Origin: Clostridiales bacterium
Lineage (GTDB): Bacteria; Bacillota_A; Clostridia; Oscillospirales; Oscillospiraceae
Direction: 5' to 3'
NCBI GenBank assembly: GCA_019417795.1
Contig: DXUR01000017.1
Span: 1 to 19,157, forward strand
DNA: 19,157 nucleotides
This document shows, piece by piece, positions 6,319-14,592 of this stretch. Below the pieces are notes generated by a model. It saw only the letters and a program-made list of their open reading frames with translations, had not been told where the DNA came from and searched no databases. How positions within the stretch are numbered: the stretch's first letter is position 1; the number at the start of each line of letters is the position of its first letter. A program made the translations under genes and the position numbers.

Positions 6319-8303
6319 ACCGTTTCTCCTCCGCCCTGCATCGTAAAAATATAAATGGGATTTTGTCCGCTCATCAGGTGGTAGCTTCCGGCTTTTCTGT
6401 CCCGCGCTGCTTGCAGGGACACCACCTCCGTCTCCGCAAAGGGGAATGCCGGCAGGCAGCCCGTCAGTTCAGCCACGGACTCCAGCGAAACGGCCGTGGC
6501 CACGATGCGGACATGAGGATTTTTTGCCAGCAGCAGCGCCACGATCTCGTGCATATTGCCGGCACTGCCGCCGATGAATGCGTGAGTGGGGGCTGGCAGA
6601 CCGACGCAGGCCTCCGGCGCGCTGCCGCAGACCACCTGTAAGTTTTCCAATGCAAACCGATTACGGTTTTGCCCCAGTAGCGCTGCGGCATCCTCTCGCC
6701 GCTCTACGGCGCAGACAAGCCCTTGCTTTGCCTGTAAGGCCATTTCCACCGACACTGAGCCGGTACCGGCACCGATGTCCCAGCAGACGCTCCGCTCCGT
6801 CAGCCGCAGCTTGGACAGGCACACCGCCCGCACCTCGCTTTTCGTCATAGGCACCACCGGCATTCCCTCCGCACTGCGGAGAAAGGCGTCATCCGGCAGA
6901 CCCGGTGTGACCACCGCGTCGGGTTGGGGGTTTTCGATAAGCGCCACGCTCAGGGGGGCATAGACACCATCCGTCAGCTCCGCCGCCGTGCCGCGCACGA
7001 TGCGCTCATCCGGGTAGCCCAGCCGCTGGCCCACATACACAGAGACATGGCCCAGATCACCCTCTGTCAGCGTACGGCATAGATCGTTGATGCCGCGCTC
7101 GCCGCCTACCAGCGCAAAGAGGCGGCCATTTGCCCGCACCTCCGGCAGAATGTTGTGCTGCCGCCCGTGGAGACTCACCACCCGGACATCCTCATAGGAG
7201 GTCCGGAGCCGGGCGCACAGATAGGACAACGAGCTCAAACCCGGCAGCACCGCCGTGTCGCAGCCCTCCAGCAGGGGCAGCAGCTTTTTCGTGCCGCTGA
7301 AGAAGCCGGTGTCGCCGGACATGACCACCGCGAAGCGGTGGTACTCCCAGTGGGTGCGGATAAAGTCCGCAATATCCTGCGGCGCAATGGCGTCGCAGGT
7401 GTGCTGTCCCGGCCGTGCCACAGCCTCCAGCATCCGTTTTGCGCCGATGAGACAGTCCGCCGCCTCAATGGTTTCACTGACCTCACGGGTCATAGCCTCC
7501 CGGCTGCCGGGGCCGATGCCGACGATCCGCCCCGGCGGCCGGAGGGTGCAGCCAAACCGCTTACACAGCACATCCAGCACCGCCGCAAAGGGAAGACCCT
7601 CCCGCTGGGGCGGGCGGCCAATGACCACCAGACCTGCGCCCGCCTTCCGGGCGGCGGATGCCTTAGCGGGAAAGCCGCCGGCTTCGCCGCCGTCCTTGGT
7701 CACCATCCATGCGGCGTCGGCAAACCGCAGTGTGGCCAGATCCATCTCCTCGGAGAAAGGCCCCTGCATGGCGATGATATGGGCGGCCTTCAGCCCTGCT
7801 GCGCGGCAGGCCTCCAGCGAGGCATCCATGGGCAGCACCCGGGCGTATACCCGCTGGGTAAAATCGGGGATGGCGCTGTACGCCGCCAGTTCCTTACTGC
7901 CGGTGGTCAGCAGGATATTGCCCCGCGTACTCTCCAGAAATGCGGCGGCCGCCGCCGCATTCTCCACGCAGACCACATCCTCCGTCTGTTCGGAGGATTG
8001 CCGCAGCAGACGCAGATACTCCGTCTCCGTTTCCCGACAGGCTGTGCAGATGCTCTCGGTGATGGAGGTGGCATAGGGGTGGGTAGCGTCGATGACCAGA
8101 TCGAACCGGGTCTCTTGCAGCATCCGGATGATGTCCTCCACCGGGATACGCCCCGCCAGAACCGTAATGTTTTCCGCCTCCGGCAGCAGCGTTTCACCGT
8201 ACTCCGTGGCCACGCATACCGTAGCCTGCACCGGCTGTCCGGCCAGGAATTCCACCAGTTCCCGGCCCTCCGTGGTGCCGGCAAACACGCAGATATTACA
8301 CAT
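6315..8303 (-). CDS. Tri-domain CbiJ-CbiE-CbiT fusion: cobalt-precorrin-6A reductase, C5-methyltransferase and C15-methyltransferase/decarboxylase
   Basis: One uninterrupted 662-aa frame holds three enzymes. Residues about 1-250 are CbiJ, the NAD(P)H-dependent reductase of cobalt-precorrin-6A, with CVFAGTTEGREL, IDATHPYATSI (71-81) and VTKDGGEAGG (201-210). Residues about 258-460 are CbiE, a tetrapyrrole methyltransferase, with IVGIGPGS (260-267), VVMSGDTGFFSGTKK (326-340) and PGLSSLSYLC (354-363). Residues about 470-655 are CbiT, a Rossmann-type SAM methyltransferase that also decarboxylates the C12 acetate, with VPMTKSEVRAV (484-494) and the SAM loop WDIGAGTGSVSVE (508-520). CbiE-CbiT fusions (CobL type) are common; adding CbiJ at the N-terminus is less usual. 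The three act consecutively, or nearly so, so fusion fits channelling of unstable intermediates. The start ATG overlaps the cbiH stop by 8 nt. The linkers (about 251-258 and 458-470) are short, which argues against an assembly artefact. Confidence 0.93.
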   Translation of the reverse strand: MCNICVFAGTTEGRELVEFLAGQPVQATVCVATEYGETLLPEAENITVLAGRIPVEDIIRMLQETRFDLVIDATHPYATSITESICTACRETETEYLRLLRQSSEQTEDVVCVENAAAAAAFLESTRGNILLTTGSKELAAYSAIPDFTQRVYARVLPMDASLEACRAAGLKAAHIIAMQGPFSEEMDLATLRFADAAWMVTKDGGEAGGFPAKASAARKAGAGLVVIGRPPQREGLPFAAVLDVLCKRFGCTLRPPGRIVGIGPGSREAMTREVSETIEAADCLIGAKRMLEAVARPGQHTCDAIAPQDIADFIRTHWEYHRFAVVMSGDTGFFSGTKKLLPLLEGCDTAVLPGLSSLSYLCARLRTSYEDVRVVSLHGRQHNILPEVRANGRLFALVGGERGINDLCRTLTEGDLGHVSVYVGQRLGYPDERIVRGTAAELTDGVYAPLSVALIENPQPDAVVTPGLPDDAFLRSAEGMPVVPMTKSEVRAVCLSKLRLTERSVCWDIGAGTGSVSVEMALQAKQGLVCAVERREDAAALLGQNRNRFALENLQVVCGSAPEACVGLPAPTHAFIGGSAGNMHEIVALLLAKNPHVRIVATAVSLESVAELTGCLPAFPFAETEVVSLQAARDRKAGSYHLMSGQNPIYIFTMQGGGETV

Positions 8304-9027
8304 TGCGGTATCCTCTGGGTGTGACCAGTTGACCGGCCACCGTTTTGACGGCGGCGCTGCCGATCAGCACGGTGCAGAACATATCCACCTCCGCCTCCCG
8401 CAGCTCTGCCAGCGTCAGGATGCGGCTGCTCTGCCCCTCACGGCCAATATTGCGCACGATGCCGCACAGCCGCTCTCCCGGCAGACGGCGCAGCAGGATA
8501 TCGCAGGCCCGCTTCAGGTGGTCGGGTCTGCCGTGGCTGGCGGGGTTGTACAGGGCGATGGTCAGATCCGCCGCCGCCGCGCAGTCCAGCCGCTTTTCGA
8601 TGGTTTCCCACGGCGTCAGCCGATCGCTGAGGCTGATGACCGCAAAGTCGTGGGTCAGCGGCGCACCCAGCACCGCTGCGGCGCTGCAAGCCGCCGTCAG
8701 ACCAGGCACAACCTGAATTTCAGGCTCCTGCGCCTCGCCCCGCAGCTCATAGACCAGCGCCGCCATGCCGTAGATGCCGCTGTCACCGGAGCAGACCATG
8801 GCGACGGTCTTACCGCTGCGCGCCAGTTCCAGCGCCAGCTGGCAGCGCTCGGCCTCCCGTGTCATGGGGGTGGAGTGAAGCTCCTTGCCGGGGTAGCGAT
8901 CCCGCACCAGATCCACATACACCGGGTAGCCTACGATGGCGTCACACGCCCGCAGGGCGGTATCCGCCCGAATGGTCATATCCTCATAGCTGCCCGGCCC
9001 GATACCTACTACAATTACCTTACCCAA
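8296..9027 (-). CDS. cbiH: Cobalt-precorrin-3B C17-methyltransferase CbiH
   Basis: CbiH methylates C17 and drives ring contraction of cobalt-precorrin-3 (or cobalt-factor III). It is a 243-aa class III SAM tetrapyrrole methyltransferase. Motifs are KVIVVGIGPGS at the N-terminus, VCSGDSGIYGMA, VPGLTAACSAAAVLGAP, HDFAVISLSD and IALYNPASHGR, the last being typical of CbiH/CobJ. I chose the TTG at 9027 because GGGAGGTG lies 5-6 nt upstream and the protein then starts directly at the conserved strand. The in-frame ATG at 9054 would add nine residues encoded within cbiG. With the TTG start, cbiH overlaps cbiG by 8 nt and the downstream fusion gene by 8 nt. No extra C-terminal domain is present. Confidence 0.92.
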   Translation of the reverse strand: MGKVIVVGIGPGSYEDMTIRADTALRACDAIVGYPVYVDLVRDRYPGKELHSTPMTREAERCQLALELARSGKTVAMVCSGDSGIYGMAALVYELRGEAQEPEIQVVPGLTAACSAAAVLGAPLTHDFAVISLSDRLTPWETIEKRLDCAAAADLTIALYNPASHGRPDHLKRACDILLRRLPGERLCGIVRNIGREGQSSRILTLAELREAEVDMFCTVLIGSAAVKTVAGQLVTPRGYRNV

Positions 9028-10030
9028 AGCGCACCTCCCAATGCTCCGCCGCAACGGCGACGGTCACGCCGTCCCGCGCTGTTTTTTGTACGATCAGTTT
9101 TTCGGCATCCAGCAGCGCCGCCCGCTCACAGACATTGTCCACGCCGGTAACGGAGCGGACGAAGTCGGAGGGAGTGAAGTCACCCGCCACATCCCGCAGC
9201 TGCTGCGCCGTGTAAAAATGCACCGGCCAGTTGTTTTTCTCACAGGCGGCCAGCAGGCCTGCCTCGTCCTGCTTCAGGTCGATGGAACAGACGCCGCAGA
9301 TGGCCGCCGTGTCCAGCCCATTTTCCGCGAACACTGTCTGCACCGCACGCACCACCGCCTCGGCGGAGATGCCCCGCCGGCAGCCTACACCTACCCGCAG
9401 TACGCGAGGGATAAGCCGCAGGGTGCGGGCGAAGTGTGCCTTTGTACGCCAGCCAATGAAAACGCCCAGCGGGCCACTCTCCCCGGCAAACGTACCCTCC
9501 GGCAGGGGGGCGGGCAGAGAAAACTGGCTGCAAAGGGGGATATCCTCCTCTAAGATCGCCGCCGAAACCGCCTTGGCAAGCCCCATGTCAGAGATGACGC
9601 AGCCGTGCCGGGCAGCCCATGCGTCCACGGAAAATTTTCCCCGGATGTCGGTGGCGGTGGTGACCACCGCCGTGGCCCCCAGCTTTTCCGCCAGCTCCAC
9701 CGCCAGCGCGTTGGCGCCGCCGATATGGCCGGAGAGCAGGGGGATCACAAACCGCCCCGCCTCGTCGATGCACAGCACCGCCGGGTCGGTTTTTTTGCTT
9801 TTGACATAGGGGGCGATCTCCCGCACGGCGATGCCGCAGGCCCCCACGAAGATCAGTGCGTCCATGGAGGAAAAGCTCGCGCCGTATACCGCCTTGTCCA
9901 GCGGCAGAAAGCCCGGCTCTTCAAAACGCGGCATGGTATAGCACATCCATGCCTCCTCCGGCAGCGCCGCCAGTATCCGCCGCGCCGTGACGCAGCCGCC
10001 CCGGCTGAAGGCGAACAGGGCGGCTCTCAT
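9020..10030 (-). CDS. cbiG: Cobalt-precorrin-5A hydrolase CbiG
   Basis: CbiG opens the delta-lactone of cobalt-precorrin-5A and releases acetaldehyde, a step specific to the anaerobic pathway. The 336-aa length is normal. The N-terminal domain contains FVGACGIAVREIAPY (61-75) and the signature PLLSGHIGGANALA (97-110). A middle domain follows with FSVDAWAARHG. The C-terminal domain (about 210-330) starts at LRVGVGCRRGISAEAV and includes AICGVCSIDLKQDEAGL. The ATG overlaps the end of cbiF by 4 nt and the 3' end overlaps cbiH. The presence of CbiG and CbiD places this cluster in the cobalt-early, oxygen-independent route. Confidence 0.95.
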   Translation of the reverse strand: MRAALFAFSRGGCVTARRILAALPEEAWMCYTMPRFEEPGFLPLDKAVYGASFSSMDALIFVGACGIAVREIAPYVKSKKTDPAVLCIDEAGRFVIPLLSGHIGGANALAVELAEKLGATAVVTTATDIRGKFSVDAWAARHGCVISDMGLAKAVSAAILEEDIPLCSQFSLPAPLPEGTFAGESGPLGVFIGWRTKAHFARTLRLIPRVLRVGVGCRRGISAEAVVRAVQTVFAENGLDTAAICGVCSIDLKQDEAGLLAACEKNNWPVHFYTAQQLRDVAGDFTPSDFVRSVTGVDNVCERAALLDAEKLIVQKTARDGVTVAVAAEHWEVRFG

Positions 10031-10782
10031 TGCGCCCCCTTGCGGAACTCCGTTGTAAAATCGGGGTGGTACAGCAGGGAGCGCAGATAGTTGTCACCCA
10101 GACAGTTGCCCACCACGATCAGCGAGGTCTTGGTCAGACCGTTGCCCGTCACCGTCTCGTGGAGCGTGCCCACCGTGCAGCGGAAGATATGCTCCTCCGG
10201 CCAAGTGGCCTTGTAGACCACCGCCGCCGGGGTGTCAGCGGTATAGCCTCCCGCCAGCAGCTCATCTTGCAGCAGTTCGGTCAGTGAGGTGCTGAGAAAC
10301 AGCACCATGGTGGCCTGATGGGCTGCCAGCGAGCGGATGGACTCCCGCTCCGGCACCGGCGTGCGGCCGGGAGCGCGGGTGATGATGACGGTCTGGCTCA
10401 CATCGGGCAGGGTGTACTCCGCCCGCAGCGCGGACGCTGCGCCGCAGAAGGCGCTGACGCCGGGGCAGACATCGTAGACAATGTCCCGCTTTTCCAGCTC
10501 GTCGAACTGCTCCCGCACCGCACCATAGATGCTGGAATCCCCCGTGTGCAGACGCACCGTGGTCTTTCCCTCCGCCTCCGCTTTCTCGATGAGGGCGATA
10601 ACCTCCTCCAGCGTCAGCTTGGCGCTGTCGTGGATCTCGCAGCTCTCCCTGGTGTAGTCCAGTAGCGCCGGATTCACCAATGAGCCGGCGTAGATCACCA
10701 CGTCGGCCTCGCCCAGCAGCTTGGCGCCCCGGACGGTGATGAGGTCGGCAGCGCCGCTGCCCGCTCCCACAAAATGTACCAT
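10027..10782 (-). CDS. cbiF: Cobalt-precorrin-4 C11-methyltransferase CbiF
   Basis: CbiF transfers a methyl group from SAM to C11 of cobalt-precorrin-4. The 251-aa product has the tetrapyrrole methylase layout: VHFVGAGSGAADLITVRG at the N-terminus, VVIYAGSLVNPALL (28-41), VRLHTGDSSIYGAV, DVCPGVSAFCGAASAL, and TVIITRAPGRTPVPERESI, the last being strongly typical of CbiF/CobM. The ATG is preceded by AAAGGAGGACTGACA and lies 2 nt after the cbiD stop. The gene end overlaps cbiG by 4 nt (ATGA). Length and motifs are complete. Confidence 0.95.
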   Translation of the reverse strand: MVHFVGAGSGAADLITVRGAKLLGEADVVIYAGSLVNPALLDYTRESCEIHDSAKLTLEEVIALIEKAEAEGKTTVRLHTGDSSIYGAVREQFDELEKRDIVYDVCPGVSAFCGAASALRAEYTLPDVSQTVIITRAPGRTPVPERESIRSLAAHQATMVLFLSTSLTELLQDELLAGGYTADTPAAVVYKATWPEEHIFRCTVGTLHETVTGNGLTKTSLIVVGNCLGDNYLRSLLYHPDFTTEFRKGAQ

Positions 10783-10784
10783 TG

Positions 10785-11912
10785 TCAGTCCTCCTTTATC
10801 CGGCGCAGCAGTGCCGCTGCGTCCTTCGTCTCACAAAGATAGCCATATTCCTTGGAAAAGAGGATGGCTCCCGTCTCTATATCACTGCATTTATAGTGCA
10901 TCATGTCGTCAATGCGCCGGGCCAGCCGGTGCAGCACTGCGTCATAAAGTCCCTGCTCCTTCAACAGCCGCAGGGCGTCGTCACAGGTGGCGCAGCGGAG
11001 CAGCTCCTCCGCTGCCGCTGCGCCCAGTCCCTCTGCGGCGGCACAGGCCGTCAGGATGTCCATGCGGCAGTCGCCGTAGCGGGAGTGGGTGTTCCACATA
11101 CCGCCCGCCAGCTTTACCAGCTTGCCGATGTGACCGATGAGCAGCGCCCCTCGGAAGCCCAGCTCCCGGCACATCTCCAGCGCATCGCCGATGAAGTTGG
11201 AGGTCATCACCGCCGTGGCGGGGTCGATGCCCATGGCACCCTTGATATAGTCTACGCCGTAGTTGCCGGGGGCCAGCAGCACATAGTCCGCGCCGCCCTC
11301 CCGCCGCTGCCGCAGCTCTACATGGATGGTGTCCACCAGCGCCTGCTCGCTCATAGGCTCTACGATCCCCGTGGTGCCTAAGATAGAGATGCCGCCCTTG
11401 ATGCCCAGCCGGGGGTTGAAGGTCTTTTTCGCCAGCGTCTCGCCATCGGGAGCGGAGATCACCACCCGCAGCCCGCCGGTGTAGCCCAGCAGACCGCAGA
11501 CCTCCTCCACATTTTCCCGGATCATCCGGCGGGGCACGGAGTTGATGGCCGCTGCTCCCACCGGCTGGTCAAGCCCCGGCTTGGTTACCCGGCCCACGCC
11601 CTGTCCGCCATCGATGACAATACCAACAGCCTCTGTTTTCCGCACCTCGGCATAAACGAGGGTGTCACGGGTGATATCCGGGTCGTCGCCGCTATCCTTC
11701 CGGATGGCGCAGCGCACACAGTCCAGGGAGCTGTGGATGTCCTCCACCGCCAGCGTCAGCTCCATGCCCTTGGGTGTCAGCAGGCGAATGGACTCCTTTT
11801 TGCTGCCGCTCAGCAGCATCCATGCGGCGGCCTTGGCTGCCGCCGCGGCACAGGAGCCGGTGGTGTAGCCCAGACGGAGCTTTTTTCCGTCCCGTATGAT
11901 AAATTCCTTCAT
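10785..11912 (-). CDS. cbiD: Cobalt-precorrin-5B C1-methyltransferase CbiD
   Basis: CbiD methylates C1 of cobalt-precorrin-5B and is a marker of the anaerobic pathway. The 375-aa protein starts with LRLGYTTGSCAAAAAKAA (12-29), the family signature. It continues with VIDGGQGVGRVTKPGL, VPRRMIRENV, ISILGTTGIVEPMSEQAL, LAPGNYGVDY and the C-terminal block LIGHIGKLVKLAGGMWNTHS. CbiD has its own fold, unlike the neighbouring SAM methylases. The gene starts 3 nt after the cbiC stop and ends 2 nt before cbiF. No defects are seen. Confidence 0.96.
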   Translation of the reverse strand: MKEFIIRDGKKLRLGYTTGSCAAAAAKAAAWMLLSGSKKESIRLLTPKGMELTLAVEDIHSSLDCVRCAIRKDSGDDPDITRDTLVYAEVRKTEAVGIVIDGGQGVGRVTKPGLDQPVGAAAINSVPRRMIRENVEEVCGLLGYTGGLRVVISAPDGETLAKKTFNPRLGIKGGISILGTTGIVEPMSEQALVDTIHVELRQRREGGADYVLLAPGNYGVDYIKGAMGIDPATAVMTSNFIGDALEMCRELGFRGALLIGHIGKLVKLAGGMWNTHSRYGDCRMDILTACAAAEGLGAAAAEELLRCATCDDALRLLKEQGLYDAVLHRLARRIDDMMHYKCSDIETGAILFSKEYGYLCETKDAAALLRRIKED

Positions 11913-11915
11913 GAC

Positions 11916-12542
11916 CTACCGCCTGATCTGGTAGAGCATGGCGTTGCAGATGGCCGCCGCCACATTGCTGCCGCCCTTGCGGCCCCGGGACACGATGTAG
12001 GGTGCGGCAGCGGCCTCGATGATGCGCTCCTTGCTCTCCACCACATTCACAAAGCCCACCGGTACCCCGATGATGAGGGCGGGACGGAGCTTGTCTGCCT
12101 CCATCAGCTCCTCCAGCGAAAAAAGTGCCGTAGGGGCGTTGCCGATGGCGAAGATGCAGGGCTTGGGCAGGGCTGCTGCCCGCTCCATGGATACAAAGGC
12201 ACGGGTCACGCCCCGCTCCTTAGCCTCCGCCGCCACGTCCGCGTCCGACATGAAGCAGTGTACCTCTCCGCCCAGCGAGGCGAGGATCGTCTTATTGATC
12301 CCGGCCTTGGCCATCTGGGTATCGGTGACGATGTCGCAGCCCGCCCGTAGAGCGGCGATGCCCTTTTGCACCGCATGGCCGGAAAAGGCCAGATTGTCCA
12401 CATAGTCAAAATCCGCCGTGGTGTGGATGACCCGTTTGATGACCAGCTCGTTTTCCGGGTCCAGCCGCCGGTCGCCCAGCAACTCTGTGATGATGGCGAA
12501 GCTGCGCTTCTCAATGTCCATAGGCTTCATTTGCTCCATCAT
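11916..12542 (-). CDS. cbiC: Cobalt-precorrin-8 methylmutase CbiC
   Basis: CbiC moves a methyl group from C11 to C12, converting cobalt-precorrin-8 to cobyrinic acid. The product of about 208 aa has normal length. The catalytic histidine is His40 in VIKRVIHTTADFDY. Other conserved parts are LRAGCDIVTDTQMAKAGI, PCIFAIGNAPTALF, LIIGVPVGFVNVVESKE and GRKGGSNVAAAICNAML. Two Met codons in tandem, at 12542 and 12539, overlap the cbiA stop. AAAGGAGA upstream fits either; I give the first. Longer in-frame extensions would lie within cbiA and are not conserved-looking. Confidence 0.95.
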   Translation of the reverse strand: MMEQMKPMDIEKRSFAIITELLGDRRLDPENELVIKRVIHTTADFDYVDNLAFSGHAVQKGIAALRAGCDIVTDTQMAKAGINKTILASLGGEVHCFMSDADVAAEAKERGVTRAFVSMERAAALPKPCIFAIGNAPTALFSLEELMEADKLRPALIIGVPVGFVNVVESKERIIEAAAAPYIVSRGRKGGSNVAAAICNAMLYQIRR

Positions 12543-13885
12543 AGCGTCTCCTTTCTGCAAGCCGCCAAAAAGCGCTGTGCCATGGCAGGCTTGGCGTAAA
12601 AATGGAAGTGGGGAAACCCCGCGTACAGCGTGTCCGTGGCATACGCACAGCACCACTGCTTTCCGGAGGGCTTTTCCGCCAGAAAAGCGCCGCCGGGCTG
12701 GGGGGTGTCCCAGTGGTGAAATTCATGCATGGGTATCTGTTCTCCGGCGCGGCAGAGGAGATTGTCCTCCCGGGCCGTGGCGGTGATATAGCCGAACCGG
12801 GTCAGCCTCCCCGTATCAAAGCAGTCCCCCGGCAGCGCACCCACCATGGCGCGGCCTGCGATGGACTGCGTCAGATACATGAAGCCGCCGCACTCGGCGA
12901 TACAGGGCATCCCCGCGTGTGCGGCCTCCCGAAGCTGCCTGCGCAGGGCGTGGTTTTCCTCCAACTGCGCCGCGTAAAGTTCCGGGTATCCGCCGCCTAA
13001 GTACAGCCCCTGTACACCGTTGGGGAGCCGTTCATCCGTCAGGGGGCTGAAGGGCACCAGCTCCGCGCCCAGCTGCCGCAGCAGGTCGAGACTGTCCTCA
13101 TAGTAAAAGCAGAACGCCCTGTCCCGCGCCACGCCGATCCGCACCGGCGCGCCCTTTTCCGGCAATACCGGCGGCGTGAAGTCCAGCACCGGCGCATTGT
13201 GGGCGATCTCCAGCAGCGCGTCCAGCTCCAGCGTCTTTTCCGCCGCCTCTGCCAGCTTCCGCAGTTTCTCCCGCAGATCTGCTACCTCGTCCGCTGTCAC
13301 CAGCCCCAGATGGCGGCTCTCCAGCGTGCACTCTGGCAGCCTGGGCAGATAGCCGCAGGCGCGGACGCCCAGCCGGCTTTCCAGCTCCCGCGCCAGCGCA
13401 CCGTAGCTCATGGCACTGCACCCGTTCAGAATGACGCCCTGCACGTTGTTGTCCGGTGCGAAGTCCAGAAAGCCCTGCACCGCCGCCACAACGGACAACG
13501 CCGCCCCCCGTGCGTTCACCACCAGCACCACGGGGCTTTCCGTTTCCCGCGCCGTCTCATAGGTGCTGGCGCGGGTGGAGGTGAGCCCCAGCCCGTCATA
13601 GTATCCCATGACGCCCTCAATGACCGTCACATCGCACTCCTCACCATTGTGCGCCAGCAGATAGCGCATGGTGTCGGGGTCAAAAAAGAACGGGTCGAGG
13701 TTAGAGCTTTTCGCGCCGATGACCCGGCTATGGAACATGGGGTCGATGTAATCCGGGCCGCATTTTGCCGCGCCTACCCGCAGACCCCGCGCTACCAGCG
13801 CCTGCAAAACGGCGCAGGTGACGGTGGTCTTGCCACAGCCGCTGTTGGTACCGGCCAGCACCAGCCGGGGTACGTCTCGTTGCAT
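12539..13885 (-). CDS. cbiA: Cobyrinic acid a,c-diamide synthase CbiA
   Basis: CbiA amidates the a and c carboxylates of cobyrinic acid, using ATP and glutamine. The 448-aa protein has the P-loop-like LVLAGTNSGCGKTT (8-21), the block KCGPDYIDPMFH (41-52), and VIEGVMGYYDGL (88-99). The C-terminal glutamine amidotransferase domain has LYLGGGYPELYA (294-305), nucleophile Cys332 in CIAECGGFMYL, and the HEFHHW segment (387-392). The related hydrogenobyrinate enzyme CobB belongs to the aerobic route; the neighbouring cbiD and cbiG make CbiA the right name here. The start is 9 nt after cbiL. The stop overlaps the cbiC start. Confidence 0.95.
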   Translation of the reverse strand: MQRDVPRLVLAGTNSGCGKTTVTCAVLQALVARGLRVGAAKCGPDYIDPMFHSRVIGAKSSNLDPFFFDPDTMRYLLAHNGEECDVTVIEGVMGYYDGLGLTSTRASTYETARETESPVVLVVNARGAALSVVAAVQGFLDFAPDNNVQGVILNGCSAMSYGALARELESRLGVRACGYLPRLPECTLESRHLGLVTADEVADLREKLRKLAEAAEKTLELDALLEIAHNAPVLDFTPPVLPEKGAPVRIGVARDRAFCFYYEDSLDLLRQLGAELVPFSPLTDERLPNGVQGLYLGGGYPELYAAQLEENHALRRQLREAAHAGMPCIAECGGFMYLTQSIAGRAMVGALPGDCFDTGRLTRFGYITATAREDNLLCRAGEQIPMHEFHHWDTPQPGGAFLAEKPSGKQWCCAYATDTLYAGFPHFHFYAKPAMAQRFLAACRKETL

Positions 13886-13894
13886 AGCGCCCTC

Positions 13895-14581
13895 TCAATC
13901 CGCCACGATGGTGGCAAAATAGCTGATCTCCTCCGGCAGCTGCCGCAGGTCGGTGTAGATCTGCTCTGTCTCCAGTCCGCAGTCCGCCACCATACCGGCG
14001 TTTGCCGCCATACCGCGGCGCTCCAGCGCCGCCGCCGTCTCGTGGATGGCCTTGCCGGACTTCATGATGACCTTCGTTCCCGGCAGTGCCAGCGCACTGT
14101 CCAGATCGGCGCTGCCCGGCAGGATGTGGAGGGGCTCCTCCATGCGGGTGAGGCTGCGCCCCAGCCGCGCCGCCACGGCGCAGAAGCTGGTGACGCCGGG
14201 ACACATCACCGTTTCATAGCCATCGGTTCGGATGCGCTCAAGGATGTAGTAGGCCGTGGCGTACACGGACACGTCGCCCAGATTGACCATGGCCACGTCC
14301 TGCCCGGCCGCCAGCGCCGTTTCGATGGCGGCAGCCGCCGTGCGGTAGCTGTCCTCCCGTACCGCCGCATCATGCGCCATGGTGAAATCCAACGGCAATA
14401 TGGTCTTACCCTGCATATCCACAGCACCGGCGGCGATGTCCAGCGCCAGCATCCGCCCGGACTTCATCCGGGGAGCGGCCACCACGCCGCACTCCGTCAA
14501 GACCCGGCACGCCTGCCGGGTCAGCAGCTCCGGGTCGCCGGGACCCACGCTGACGGCGTAAAAAACACCTTGTTTTTCCAT
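13895..14581 (-). CDS. cbiL: Cobalt-factor II C20-methyltransferase CbiL
   Basis: CbiL methylates C20 of the cobalt-sirohydrochlorin made by CbiK. The 228-aa SAM-dependent tetrapyrrole methylase has FYAVSVGPGDPELLTRQA at the N-terminus, MVNLGDVSVYATAYYILE in the middle, VMCPGVTSFCAVAARLG, and LHILPGSADL. I chose the ATG at 14581 because AAGGAG stands about 7 nt upstream and the conserved strand begins seven residues later. An open frame running further upstream lies within the ATPase gene and looks like an antiframe artefact (Arg/Gly/His rich). It starts 11 nt after the ABC ATPase gene, linking the uptake module with the ring-synthesis genes. Confidence 0.93.
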   Translation of the reverse strand: MEKQGVFYAVSVGPGDPELLTRQACRVLTECGVVAAPRMKSGRMLALDIAAGAVDMQGKTILPLDFTMAHDAAVREDSYRTAAAAIETALAAGQDVAMVNLGDVSVYATAYYILERIRTDGYETVMCPGVTSFCAVAARLGRSLTRMEEPLHILPGSADLDSALALPGTKVIMKSGKAIHETAAALERRGMAANAGMVADCGLETEQIYTDLRQLPEEISYFATIVAD

Positions 14582-14592
14582 GATAGCACTCC

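Noticed and set aside
7155..8324. Plus-strand open frame antisense to the CbiJ-E-T fusion
   Set aside because: No recognisable motif and no start signal; the opposite strand carries all conserved CbiJ/E/T motifs.
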